64,000 bases of DNA. Source: Chionoecetes opilio (lineage: Eukaryota; Arthropoda; Malacostraca; Decapoda; Majidae). Made by a program: the position numbers and the translations under genes. The notes below the pieces were generated by a model. It searched no databases, had not been told where the DNA came from, and was given only the letters and a program-made list of their open reading frames with translations. The stretch covers positions 48,501 to 112,500 of the forward strand of contig JACEEZ010020552.1 of assembly GCA_016584305.1 (NCBI GenBank). The letters run 5' to 3'. Below, in pieces: positions 1 through 12,248 of this stretch; position 1 is the stretch's first letter; every line of letters starts with the position of its first letter.

Positions 1-141
1 TTTCTTTAGTGAACAAATGCACAGGATTAGACAACCAAGTCAATTAGATGTGGCTTGAAGCAGAAATAGAAATCACCAGATGAAAGATAGAAAATTACAC
101 AGTATTTCTCTGACAAACATGACATCACACAAACCTTTAAC

Positions 142-1270
142 CTGAAAGGCTTGACAATTTCAGATGCCATTTCCCCCATGCCGTGTTTATCCCGATGATG
201 GTGTTTCTTTCTTTTCTTGACGCCATCCAGTTCCTTGTCCTTGTCCTTGTCTTTTTTCTTCTTTTTGCTGCCATCTCTGTGTCTCTTTTCTTTCCTAGGG
301 GAGGACGGATCATCCTCTGCACTGTGGAAGGACTCTGAGGTGGGGGAGTGCAGGGAAGCGACGGATGGCAGGGACTCTACGCTGGTGTCCAAATGCATGC
401 CGGATACCCCTCTTCGCCGGGGTGTGGGTTCAGTGTTTTCAACCCCTGGTGTTTGGAGGCCACCCGAGCCCTGAGTAGCTTCTGACTCTGTTGGTGTTGG
501 GAGAGCCTGGTGAACTTCTACAGCAGCCTCGGCACTGGGTTCAGCTTGATGCCTCCTGCTGCGAGTAGGTGAAGAGATCTGCGGGCGAGTCGGCGCTTCA
601 CCGGCCTCTGAGGGTTGCCGACGCTGCCGTGAAGGAGAGCTGGTAGCCTGCGTTGAGTCTGCTTGCCCTCGACGATTCTTGCTGGGAGAAGAGGGCTCTG
701 GGATTTGTGGTGCTGGAGCTGATGGCCTCTCGGTTAAGGATGTGGTAGTTGTTGTGTGTGCCGCTGTAGACACACTAGACTGCATTGAAACTGGTGGTGG
801 TGGTGGTGGTGGTGGTGGTGGTGGTGGTGGTGGTGGTGGCGGTGGCAGTTCAGGATGGAGTTTTTTACCTCGAGATGACCTTGTTTCCAGTTGGCTGGTC
901 TGTAGGGTATCCTGCACTGGCAAGTCTTGAGGACCTTTCTTGCCCCGAGCAGCAGCAGTGGTTGGAGTGTTGACAGGAGTGACATCAGCTGCTGTGGTCA
1001 CCGAGGCAGTTTCAGATGAGCTGTGTTCTATATCAGCTGGGATTTTTTTTGCTTTTTTGATGTTGCTTTCTTGCCATCAGAGCTCCTTCTCCTCTTACCA
1101 GCAATGCATGCAGCTTCTGGAGATTCTTCAGGAGATGCAGAATGTGATGCCACTCCAGGGTGGTAGAGGTGCACTGGGGGTTTGTCATCTGTACTCGGGG
1201 TTACATTGGCACACGCTGCACTGGCAGACACAGAACTACCACTCTGGCTCTTCTCGCCAAACTCATTGCC
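142..1270 (-). CDS. PHF14: PHF14 exon 13: low-complexity basic/proline region with a frame break
   Basis: Entered in phase 0 from exon 12 through the acceptor ttattctag. It reads [13 protein letters not shown] and on to [14 protein letters not shown], then hits a stop near 1029. Another frame opens at the same place ([17 protein letters not shown]) and runs to 142 with an 18-residue proline run (about 792-845), SPTRSRR-type repeats and a Lys/His-rich end. The switch falls in an A8 run (1043-1050 on the plus strand as T8): one extra A would restore the frame. Alternatively a 62-nt intron, donor GCTG/gtaagagg and acceptor atcccag, joins the frames exactly, although it lacks a pyrimidine tract. 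The exon ends at a weak donor (AG/gttaaa). Confidence 0.75.
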
Positions 1271-4200
1271 CTAGAATAAACAGACGGATGCAATGCTCTT
1301 ATTTCCATTCAGTTTTGGCACCTCCCCAATATTTTTTTTTTTTTTTCATTCATTCATTGTGTATAAATATATAAAATCAAAATTACTTGTGGAATAATCT
1401 GTGTAGCTAAAATATGCAACTCAAAATAATATTAAAGTAGTTCCAAACATGCAGTCTTTTTATTTGAAAGAAAAGAAAAAAATCCAAAAACTTATTGAAC
1501 AGTATACAATGAAGCTACTAAAATTTCTTCAATTATCCTGCAATTAAATTATACAGACAAGACCTCGTGCAGATAATAATAATGTGTAATTCCTTGGTTT
1601 CCATTTCTATATAGGAACAAAATTGGTTAAATAAAAATAGTATATATATAAAAAAAAGGACTAAATGAGTTGAAATTTAGGCAGCAACAGTAATAGGCCA
1701 AGGTGATCAATGGCAAAAATCTCAACCACATCTGATCATTATGAAAAATCACGGACAGGCCCTATGGTATATTTCTTTGATACCTTTGTTTCAGAAGCAA
1801 GAGAGGGGGAAAACTTGGCAGGTTCTTTGATATTCCTACGTAGCCTGCGAGGCGCTGCCGTGTCCACCTCCGGCGCCTTGTCCGAGTCTGAGGATTTGCA
1901 GCAATCGGAACACTGCCTGCAAATAAAAAATAAATGCATCAAGTCATTAACCCTTGAGGCCCAGAATGTAATTTCCATTGTAATTTGGCTACCATTAGAC
2001 AATTTTAATGAGTATGAACAGTAATTTATACATTGTAATTTGGCTACCATTAGACAATTTTAATGAGTATGAGCAATATTTTATACATTGTAATTTGGCT
2101 ACCATTAGACGATTTTAATGAGTATGAGCAATATTTTATAGATATGACTTGTTTAGTATCCTTGTCCACTAACTAATTTGGTATATTCAGTTACTTTTCG
2201 TGATTTTATGACTAACAACAGACTATTTTATGTATCAAAGGAAAGATCTGAAGGGGTTAAGTTATAATTACATTTAGTATGTGGGTATTCTTGGTTTAGT
2301 TACTGTCTCTTATACTCGTCGCATGTTAAGTTGTCGAAAATGGGATCCCTTCACTCCCCCATTCTGAACGCATGGGATTGGCTGAGGTGTTGGGTGAGAA
2401 TGCCTGACTCCAAGTTCCGCCCTAAAGCCCCAACACCCAACACTTCAGTCAATCCTGTGCGTTCGGAAGGGCGGAGTGAAGGGACCCCATTTTCGCCAAC
2501 TTAATGTGCGAAGAGTATAGTTCACTGATCCCATTGCTCATAAAGGTAAAATTGTAAAGGAAATGCAATAACATACAATAATACATTCATAGCGACTGGC
2601 TTACCATCCCATTTGTTTTGTTTTCTTTGGCATGCGTGTGAGGGGCGGGTCCAGGCATGACAGGTGGTAGTAATGGCCACAGGTGTCACACTCAATTAAT
2701 AAGTGTTGCTCTTTGGTCAGCTGACACACCCGACATCTGTTCAGCGTCAGACTGTTTGTTCCCATCTCTGGAAAAAATAATTGTATAAGATAAGAACAAA
2801 TTAAACACTATTAATAGCAATTATCATGATCGTATTAATGACAATATTTCCTCAGTTGAAGGTAGTTTTGATTTATCCATGCCGTAATTAACATCAGGAG
2901 TGTCTCGGAGGATGCATGCAAGAGACGGATGTCTTGAAAGAAGGGATATTGGGAGCAGAGAAAGTGATAAAGGAGAGAAATGCAAGATTGATGTAGATAG
3001 AAACAGTAGCTAGTAAGTCGAGGTAGATAATTGTCAGAGCATATGAGCCTAGCTAGAAGTGAGAGGATTGGAGAAGATAGAAAGTTTTTTTGGAACTGCT
3101 GAGGGAATATTTTGGAATTTTTGGGGAGAAAGAGTAATAATTATGAGAGATATTAATGTGCAGGCAGGCAATATGCCAAGGGCTGGAGTGTCTGTACCCT
3201 AGGGTGTGCCACGGATGAATGAAAGTGGGGAGGCATGTGTGACGAAACCTGCTTAATATATGGCAATACATCTTTCAAATACAAATACAAAGATAAGGAC
3301 ACATGGAGAAGTGATAATGAAGAACAGACCACTGACAGACTATGTACTGATAGAGGCAACAGATGAACAGGCTAACAGGTAAGCATGTGCTGAGGAAGGC
3401 AGCTGGAGGGATCTCTGACCATTACTTGGCAGTTGCAAAAGTAAAAATATGCCAGAGATGAATAATAATAATAATAATTATTATTATCATTATAAAATAT
3501 AATCAATAAAAAAATATATGGCTTGGCTAACAACCATTGCCAAAGTCAGTTCACTATTAAACTATAACCACCTAAATTCTATACTTGCAAAAAATCAAAC
3601 AAATTTAATGCTTGAGATTTTACAGTAGCTTCTACAAGGTTAGCTGAAGCTCGAAACATATTTGGATTCCAGCTTTCTAGATAAATCTATTTCATAAACC
3701 ACGACCTTAAGATGGGAAAGATTCAAGAATAAGGTGTCTTGCAAATAAGAATAAATTCAAGAATAATATATCTTACTAGTAACCAAAAAATCAAAATGGC
3801 AGTATTGCTAACCTTGCAACCTCTGAGACCAATACTCACCTCCAACGGGAGGGGCATGGTCTGTCATCATCTTGGCGGCGGCCTTGGTGATGATGGGCCC
3901 GCGCAAACTGCCCTTGGGGAGTGGCCTGGTGGGCAGGGGAGGGCTGGGGGGGTTATGCAACGCCGCCACCACGGGGGGCAGGGGCAGAGGACGCCCGGCC
4001 AGGCCCTTGAGGAGATCATGAAGCTCCAAAGCCTTGTTGAGAAGTATGTCATTCTCTGACTTGAGACTTTCACAATCAGTTTCCATCTGATTACACCTGT
4101 TGGGATGAGCAATAAGTCTGATTAATTCTGGTAATCATAACAATTGTTCCTCACTTAATAGCAGGGAGGCTCCATTTTTACTCATCAGAATCATACTGCT

Positions 4201-7200
4201 GGAGAGATAATATCAAACCTAGAAATGAATGAATGAGGCTATGTCAGATAAAAGAGAGAGAGATTTACATACAAACAATAACCACACAGATCCCCATTTC
4301 CTTTCTAATATGGATAGGCCAGAGGTCGACAACCCAGAATTCGAGAAGAACCAGTTTCTTCAAACTTGGCAGAAAAGCAGTGCTAATGGCGCCGCAGTGT
4401 AAATTATGAATGGAAATTACAAAAAAGTACACGTTAATAAGCACAAGAATTCATCCCAATATTTTCCTAGACTTAAGGACCTATGTCACATACAGTATTG
4501 TACAGCGGCTATCTATGCCAGTATCTTTTGTCAATATTTTTTCGATAATTTTGACATTTTTAAGCAGGTGGCAGGAGCCACACAGGTCTCTTGAAAGAGC
4601 CGCATGCGGCTCCGGAGCTGCATGTTGCCGACCGCTGGGATAGGCAAACAAATGAACAACATTAAAAAGATAGTGCTTTACCAAAATAAAGGTAGAGCTA
4701 GAAGATATACTAGAGAAGACATGAGATGATAAGGAAACTAAAAACTATAAGACTTGACAATTAAGTGGTACATAATCCTACACCTTGGTGAGCTGCCATG
4801 ACGGGATTATTTATGAAACATGGAGCAAGCCTTCCAAAACAATGATAAGAGTGGAATAATTATATAATGAGCCAGATTCAACTGTTCATAGTGAGCTGTG
4901 ATGTCATATCTACTCAGAACACTTTTGATGTATAATATATTTAGCACAGAATTTCATACTTACAGATCAATAAAAGTGATAACTTAAAATAATTTTCTTA
5001 CTTAATCCTCATGTGAGTCTCCTCTTCAACTAGTTGAGAATTTTCTGTGAGTAGATGATCAAAGCGATCCTTCATCTCTGTGAGGCGATTTGTGCGATCC
5101 AGGTAGTAACTTATAAACTCCACACTGTTGGGAAGAGAGAAATAATATCTTAAAACAACATAATATTAACAGAGGTACCATAGAGTTCTTAATTCTATTA
5201 CTGTCCCAAACACTTTTATCATACATTGCCTCAGAAAAAAAAAATGAATATGCCCATAATGCAATTTTTTTCTACATCCAAGAAAGAACTGACAAAAAAA
5301 AGAAGTAATAAAAATCCCACTAGCTGCCAGTCCCCATAAATAAGACAGAAAGAGAAAACGAAAAGGGGGATGGATCAATTCAGTTCAGGTGTTTTGACAC
5401 TTCTCTCTTGAATATTTTTTAGTTGTATGTGGGTGGAAAAATAGAAACAGGAAGTGTTGTTTTTGCATCAATATACTCTTTGAATCAAGTCTGGAAAACT
5501 TTAATTCATTGCCATCATTTGATTTGATGCATTTATAGAATGTAACCATTAATTACCATAGTACCTAATGAAAATATTCAATTCAGAATATGCAAAATCT
5601 GCATTACAAGAGCTTTCAAGGAACCACACATGGCAAAAAATTATTGATCTCGCACTGGTCCAATATACAGTTTGGAGAACTTACTTGAAAGCAGGAGGTA
5701 TGTGCCATTTCTTCCTTATGTCCCCAACACTGGTGGAGTGAAGCGGCTGAGATTCTGTACTGAGGCCCATCAGTTCTGTCTTGTGAAGCAGCGATCGGAA
5801 CAAAGAGGCTGAGGTGGACAGGGCGCGTGGCATCTTCTGGGTGGGATCTGTGGAAAGTACTGTTGGATGAAAACATGTCTGATACAGTTACCATTTAACA
5901 TATATCAAGTCACTTCCTCTCTCTAATAAAAAGCAAAATACTATCATTTTGCATGGCCTGCACAAAAGTTAGGGCAGGCTGGTAGTACAATCTTGGAGCC
6001 GCCTCTCCCTTCAGCAAGCCTGCCTCGTGTCATGCACTGGTGTGTTACTCACTGACTTTGTAATGCATTAACCAGCCATCTGCCAGCACTGTTTGACCTT
6101 AGAATAGCACCCACAGAGATTTTTTTTTTTAGCTTTCTACTGGCTTGGCTTGTTTGCCTTGTTTATGAATGATCTCCTTTGTGTTAAGTACCATCCCACG
6201 TGTCTGGAAAAGCAGTGTCTGAAAAATAGAGCATGGTGATGGCACTACAACCTAAGTACTGGGTGTGACTTACACCATGGCGTGGGCCTGTTGTTTTTGT
6301 TGAAGATATATTTGTCTCTGTAGCGGCCCAGTTTGCGCTGAATTCTATCTTGAGTCTCCTGGCTTGACCCTGACTTGTCTGCCTCGCCTTGCTTCATGTG
6401 GAGTTGTAGAGCAAGCCAGTTTCGTTTTCTTCGTCTGGGAAAAATAATCAAATAATTTTCATTACAATTATGCAGAATAGGAAAAAGTAAAAAATTAACA
6501 ATATATTTCACTTTTTGTGTGCGCATAAATTATGTGTGTGCATCTACCTAGTTCTATTTACCTGGTGAAAATGTCATTTATCTTATTGTAAAATCTAGAT
6601 AAAACACAAATTTTGAGTATTTATCTAGTTGTGATTTACAGCGAGAGCTAACCTCATACTGTCCTGTCTTAAAACAACTATTAGCTATCCAGCTTAGCTT
6701 TGAAATTGTTAATATTTTTACTCTGTACAAAGGCCGCCACACCAGTGCACTTACCTGATGAGTTCCCGGTCAGTGTGCAGTCTGCAGTGGGCGTAGTAGG
6801 GGTCTGCCTGGTCAGCCTCCCCGTGGTTCACCTCCGACAGCAAGCCTTCTCGCTGGGCACTGACACATTGGATACACCAAGATTAGTCTTCCTCACTCAT
6901 CACACACAATTTGCATTTTGCTATTACATCAAAATACTAGTGAATGAAAGTTTATTCAAATTAAAAAAATAAAAATTAAAAAAATTAAAAAGCTCAATTG
7001 TAATATTGTTTTGCATGTTCAGGATGAGCAAATTGGTTGAAAAAATACCGATTGTAATTCTATGACCATATGAGAAAATGTTGTACTCTCACATTAGACA
7101 AATATTTCGGCCCAACACAGTGTTGCTTAATGGGAAATTGACAAATGTGAAATTAATAATTAGTGGAAAAAAATACAATTGGTCCTAGGCAGGTAAAATG

Positions 7201-10200
7201 ACAGATTTTTCACATATCTGTTTTGCCATAGAATAAATAAAGAACTAAGAAAATATTGAAAAAAGTATGTATTATATTTTAAGTAGCATTATATAAGATT
7301 TCTTTACATGTGACATTTAACTTTATGCAATAAATGATCAAAAAAAGGATGCTCCACACCGAGGCTCCATGACAGATATAATGTGAGGCAATACATGAGA
7401 GGAAGAAGCTCACCAGGTAACATGGAAGTAGCCTCTGCACATGCCGGCGTCACAGCCTATACACACGCCGGTGCGGGAGTAGCGCTCGTCCTCACACAGC
7501 GTGCATGTCTTGGCGCCCCACTTGCTGTACGGCATCTCAAACAGGGTGGGGAAGGACAACTTGTCAACCTGAAGGGGAAAAGAATTTATTCAAACCCCTT
7601 GAGACCCAGAACGTAATTTCCATTGTAATTTGGCTACCATTAGACAATTTTTAGTGAATATAAGCAATATTTTATAGATATGACTTGTTTAGTATCCTTG
7701 TCGAATAACTAATTTGAGATATTTAGTTACTTTTCGTAATTTAATGGTTAACAATAAACAATTTTTTATAGCAAAGGAAAGATCTGGGCGTGAAGGGGTT
7801 AATTATATCATGCTTATTTCATGAAGAATTATATTTTCAATAACCTACAGAATATATGATACCAGGTTGTAAAACATGAAATATGTGTATGCAAAAAATT
7901 TCACTTAAAAGACAACACCTATAACGAATCAACAACAAGACACTTTCAGTTACCTCACTGAACGCCACGCCTGGAATGTACAGGGCACACACCAGATGCA
8001 CCCAGCGTCCCATTTCAGTTTCTTTGAAAATTGTATAGCCTGAAAGTAAAACCCAATGATGTAATAGTTTTTATATTTCAAAGAACAAATCTAAGACTTC
8101 ATGTAAACATTATTCATACAAATAACTATATAATATCTTCATAAGAAAATAAATAAGAAAGGTCAAGCACTCATATATTATTGGTTATCCTATCATATAT
8201 TACAGCCTACATTATCATGATAGGAATCAAGTGAGATGGAGTTACACAATCTCCTTTGGCTGCCTAAAAGTGAGAGTTGAAGATTCTGATTTGTTTTATT
8301 TCACGACCATTCAATTAACTCAGGTGCTTAAAAATCAGTTCATTCTTTAGTGACACAGCACATGAAGGAAACATACAGCTCATACTCATTTACTTATACT
8401 CAATATATACTATTATATCACTCACTTATACTATACTATACAGACTGGCCATCATTATATTTTTGTTTTATATATTTAATTTTCTTTGGGTGATGTTGTA
8501 ATGGCAATTTACTTACTTACTTAATACTATACTTATACTCACCCAGATTAGGACACAGCTCACAGGGGGGATCAACAACACCGGCCTTGCATGCATCACA
8601 GAACCACGGCTCGGTGGAGCACGAGGACACGGTGCTTGAGACGGACACGGAGTCGCTGATGCCGTAGCAGCCCTCGTGCACGGACACGCTGCACCCGTCG
8701 CACGTCACTATCTCGTTGAGGTCGTCCGAATGGTCGCCCAGGCACACCGAGCACACCAGGATCTTGGGCCGCTCCAACCCCTGGAAGAATCAGTTTGTTA
8801 AGCGATGGGTATTTATATGATAGGTATGGGTGTGGCACATTGTATTAATCCCTTCACGCCCAGATCTTTCCTTTGCTATAAAAAATTGTATATTGTTTAG
8901 CCATAAAATTATGAAAAGTAACCAAATAGGCCTATACCAAATTAGTTAGTCGACAAGGATACTAAACAGGTCATATCTATAAAATACTGCCTATATTAAC
9001 TAAAAATCGTCTAATGGTACCCAAATTACAATGGAAATTACGTTCTGGGTCTCAAGGGGTTAAAGGACGGGTATTGATATGATAGGTATGGGTGTGGCAC
9101 ATTGTATTAACAGGTTTCATCCAGTACATTATTGCTGGGTCAGTTAGTTCAGGGAGAAGTCAGTTAGCTTAATTCCATCTACCTATCCCTTAACAACTTG
9201 CATCTGCTATCAGGTTGATCTACTGTCATGCTACTTCCTCTACAGATTGTAACTCTTTTCTAAACATGTAGCACAAAACCAAACAGATAAGGAATTTTTC
9301 CATTAATTTAAATACAGATCCACAATAGTGTATCTGTATGTACTGGGGGGCCACCCTGTTGGGTCTTCCTGATACCAGACCTATTGTTAGCATTGTAAAC
9401 TCTGTATGTAATGTTGCAACAATAAAAAAATAATTAAATAAGAGATTGGCACTTTCCTTTGTAAATTGTTACTTTAACTGACCTGCATAATTGTATCTGA
9501 GTAAAGAATATTGACTTATATGGGGAGGGGAGGCTGACCATATATCCCCTATTGACTCCTATAACCTCCTCCTTATAGGCACAACTACCATAGAGGCATA
9601 ACTAGTAACTACCCAGAAAATTCCTCACCCTCTCTGCCTCAAGGGCCTGTTTCTTCTTGGCTTGCTCCAGAAGCTGAGTCACCGTGAGGTTCTTCTCTGG
9701 AGCACCATACGCCACCTCCCCTTCCTCTTCGCCGCTCTGCCCCTCCTCATCCACGTCATCATCCCCGTCATCATCATCATCGTCATCAGGGGCATCCGGA
9801 TCGCTATTGATGGAGATGTCGTCGTCGTCGTTCAGCTTGGCCTCGTCCACGTTGAAGTCGCTGTCATCGGAGCTCTCGCCGAGGTCCAGCTCTGCCAGGT
9901 CCACCAGGGCCGCCTTGGAGGGCTTCACCTTCCTCTTGCCAGGCTCACGGTCCACTGAGGATGGATTGATTGATTTAATGCCAAAAAGGGGAAAAGTGTG
10001 CCAGATATCAGAGGTCATATGGCACTATGGCAAAGCATAAAAAAGGGAGGGGTTAGAGAGAAAGAGTGAAACGGTGAGGGAAGGGGAGAGGAACGGATTG
10101 TTACAGCAGGATGGTTAGATCAAATGAAGGATGTGTATTTGTTGGAGGAAGGAGATTAAATTACTCAGGGAGAAGTAGGGGTATTTCAGACATCAGTCCA

Positions 10201-11031
10201 CTAATGAAAGAACATTGATTCAGACATTCTCAACTGCAGTGATTCTAAGGAAATCCTTCACCCCTATCTTTTTCTTCTTCCCCCTATAGCCAACAAGGCT
10301 GTGGAATTTGTGGGAAACTGGGAGTTTTGGGTGGGGGAAGCAAATATAACTGACCCAACCTAACCTAATCTAACCTGGCGTATTAACCTCCTAGCCGGGG
10401 AGACTCTGCCCCCCAGGACCCCCCCCCCCATGATCCCCTCTATAATGTAGCAGTAATGTAAGAGTATTTTTGATCTAAACCTAACCTGCCATATTAACCT
10501 CCTAGTCTTTGCCTATGGACTAGAATTTTTCAGGCACCTCAGACTTTGTAGAGGCAGTGTGGAGGAAGCAGGCCTGACCCGCACACTGGAACCTTTGCAG
10601 ATAATATGAAGTACAGTAAGTGTACTATATGCTGGGTATTTATTACTTTTATTGCTGTTTCTTTACCAGGTATTCTTACCATACCCAGTGGATGTGTGGC
10701 ATCATATAGTGTATGCCTGCATGGTTTATTTTTTGTGCAATAATTTTTTTCAATGTATGTACTATTTGTGGCTAAGTTAGTTTAGGTTAGGTTAGGTTAT
10801 ATTCACCTATTTTTCATTTACAGTTTTAACTTTTTAAAGTAAGGGTATGTTCTATCAATCTATTTTTCTCATATATTCAGTATTTTACCCACATTTTCCC
10901 TGATCTACACAGCCTTCGCCACTATCAGGGGTAATAATGGACGAGTTTCGCGGTCGTTTTCAGAGACACCGACTATTTTTTTCTTGGCCTACAATAGGTG
11001 CTTGTTCTAATGGAGATAGTTTTATTTTGCG

Positions 11032-11065
<34 letters not shown>

Positions 11066-12248
11066 AAACTTAACCTAACCTTATAGGTTTTAATGAAATC
11101 TAACCTAACCTAACCGTAAAGGTTTTAATGAAACCTAACCTAACCTTATAGGTGTTAATGAAACCTAACCTAACCTTAACCACAAAATATACCTTCTTTT
11201 TTTTTTCTTTTTTTTTATGGGTTTGCACAAAATATAACTATCTCCATTAGAACAAGCACCTATTGTAGGCCAAGAAAAAATAGTCGGTGTCTCTGAAAAT
11301 GACCGCGAAACTCTCGTCCATTATAACCCTATCAGGAGGTCAAGATTGTCATTGTCATATCATGGTTATTATTCATTTGCACAAAAAATGAGGCCTCAAA
11401 ACACTCAAAGGAACTCTAAAATTATCAATAGGAAGAAAAAACCCACCAAAAAATAGGAAAGGGCAATAAAGGTAATATTTACCCTATGCTGCTGTAATGT
11501 CATTCAGACAAGCTTGGAGGGGGAATATTGAGTTAATGCTAGCCCAAGTTTCCCCAGGATATAAAGCACTGCATTACATTAAACAACCAAAAAACTACAA
11601 ATAAATGTAAGCATCAACCTCGGGCGAAAACCCTGGCATTAACTCAATATTATCCTCTTGGAGCAGTGGTTATGCAGTTCTGCCACACTGACCTGACCCC
11701 TCATTGACCCTGTGTGTGTCTGGTGGTTCTTCGGGTTGACTGACGTACCTATGGTGTCTGATCTCCCTTTCACAAACCTGTTAATCCTCCATGCCTTGAT
11801 AAGTGAGCTAATTACATCCAACCAGGTGGGTAAACAACTTAACAAGGCGAGTTAACCACCACCACAACCACGGCCAAACACTTCACCTCTCATATCAGCG
11901 TCAAAAATAATACGAACCATAGCATAATAGTGTCTAATCGCCTTTATTTAACGATGCGATCATTAACACACAAACAAGGCACGGGCAAACACCATGACGT
12001 GATGACTCGTGCAAGCAAAGCATCTGTCACGGAATCAAATTGACGCGCCCCCGACCCTCACCCCTCATTAACTTGCCTCGCCTACCTCACGCCCTCACCC
12101 CGCACGCCTCATCACCACTCCTACCTATACCGCGGTGGTAAATACTCATATGCACTCACATGAATAGTGTAATGGTTCGCTACTCACCCATAGCTTGGAG
12201 AAATAAGCCCACCGTGTCATTCTTGGTGGCTTTGTTTTCACTCGCCAT
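142..12248 (-). CDS. PHF14: PHD finger protein 14 homolog, 13 exons, 3' end off window
   Basis: Chromatin reader of the PHF14 family, expected in the nucleus. Exons, 5' to 3': 12248-12188, 9954-9629, 8780-8543, 8039-7954, 7568-7414, 6859-6755, 6434-6274, 5847-5685, 5124-5002, 4096-3840, 2767-2605, 1916-1784, 1270-142. All have GT/AG borders and phases close throughout. Exon 1 starts [12 protein letters not shown]. Exon 2 is acidic and has the family-like stretch ESSDDSDF. Residues about 135-190 form PHD1 (C4HC3, begins [10 protein letters not shown]). Residues about 200-320 form the extended PHD ([33 protein letters not shown]). Exons 9-10 are helical (coiled coil likely), and exon 11 plus the start of exon 12 is PHD2 ([22 protein letters not shown]). 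The third PHD of vertebrate PHF14 is not in the window. Order, spacing and many residues match vertebrate PHF14, so identity is secure. Oddities are a frame break in exon 13 and a long proline run. Confidence 0.95.
1951..2256 (+). mobile_element. TTAA-type MITE copy 1, internally expanded
   Basis: Family starts CCCCTTGAGGCCCAGAACGT and ends GGGCGTGAAGGGG, with a TTAA on each side (1947-1950, 2257-2260), as for piggyBac-superfamily elements. This copy is 306 bp where others are 204-219, because a ~58-bp block beginning cattgtaatttggctacc is present three times in tandem. In a PHF14 intron. Confidence 0.8.
2311..2519. mobile_element. Foldback MITE, TATACTCGTCGCA family, copy 1
   Basis: Near-palindrome: both arms carry TATACTCGTCGCA, GTTAAGTTG and GAAAATGG, with inner arms reading caacacccaacac. 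TA at both ends fits a Tc1/mariner-like target. In a PHF14 intron. Confidence 0.7.
3060..3470 (+). mobile_element. Decayed LINE endonuclease fragment
   Basis: Broken frames give pieces such as [30 protein letters not shown] and [12 protein letters not shown], in the order of an EN domain, with several frameshifts. In a PHF14 intron. Confidence 0.4.
5284..5460 (-). mobile_element. LINE-C 3' end, decayed
   Basis: Shares tggaaaaatagaaacaggaa and cagtcccc blocks with 62949-63190. In a PHF14 intron. Confidence 0.5.
7595..7798 (+). mobile_element. TTAA-type MITE copy 2
   Basis: Same family; left target decayed to tcaaa, right TTAA intact. Lies in a PHF14 intron 26 bp upstream of exon 5. Confidence 0.8.
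8849..9059 (-). mobile_element. TTAA-type MITE copy 3 with 51-bp flanking direct repeats
   Basis: Reverse orientation. Flanked by TTAA and by two 51-bp direct repeats, 8798-8848 and 9060-9110, each beginning and ending with TTAA. Confidence 0.85.
9964..10150 (-). mobile_element. LINE-B 3' end, tail 10 bp from PHF14 exon 2 acceptor
   Basis: Family: minus-sense jockey-like 3' end finishing in (ATCA)n. Here the tail (tgattgattta) begins 10 bp beyond the acceptor of the exon ending 9954. Confidence 0.75.
10930..11328. mobile_element. GGTA-ended foldback element with TTAGG-like core, copy 1
   Basis: Inverted arms of about 100 bp (ggtaataatggacgag / ctcgtccattataacc; both contain aggtgcttgttctaatgg). 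Perfect 8-bp target duplication CTATCAGG at 10922-10929 and 11329-11336. The core is an A-run plus tandem aacctaaccttataggtttt units, telomere-like. In PHF14 intron 1. Confidence 0.85.
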
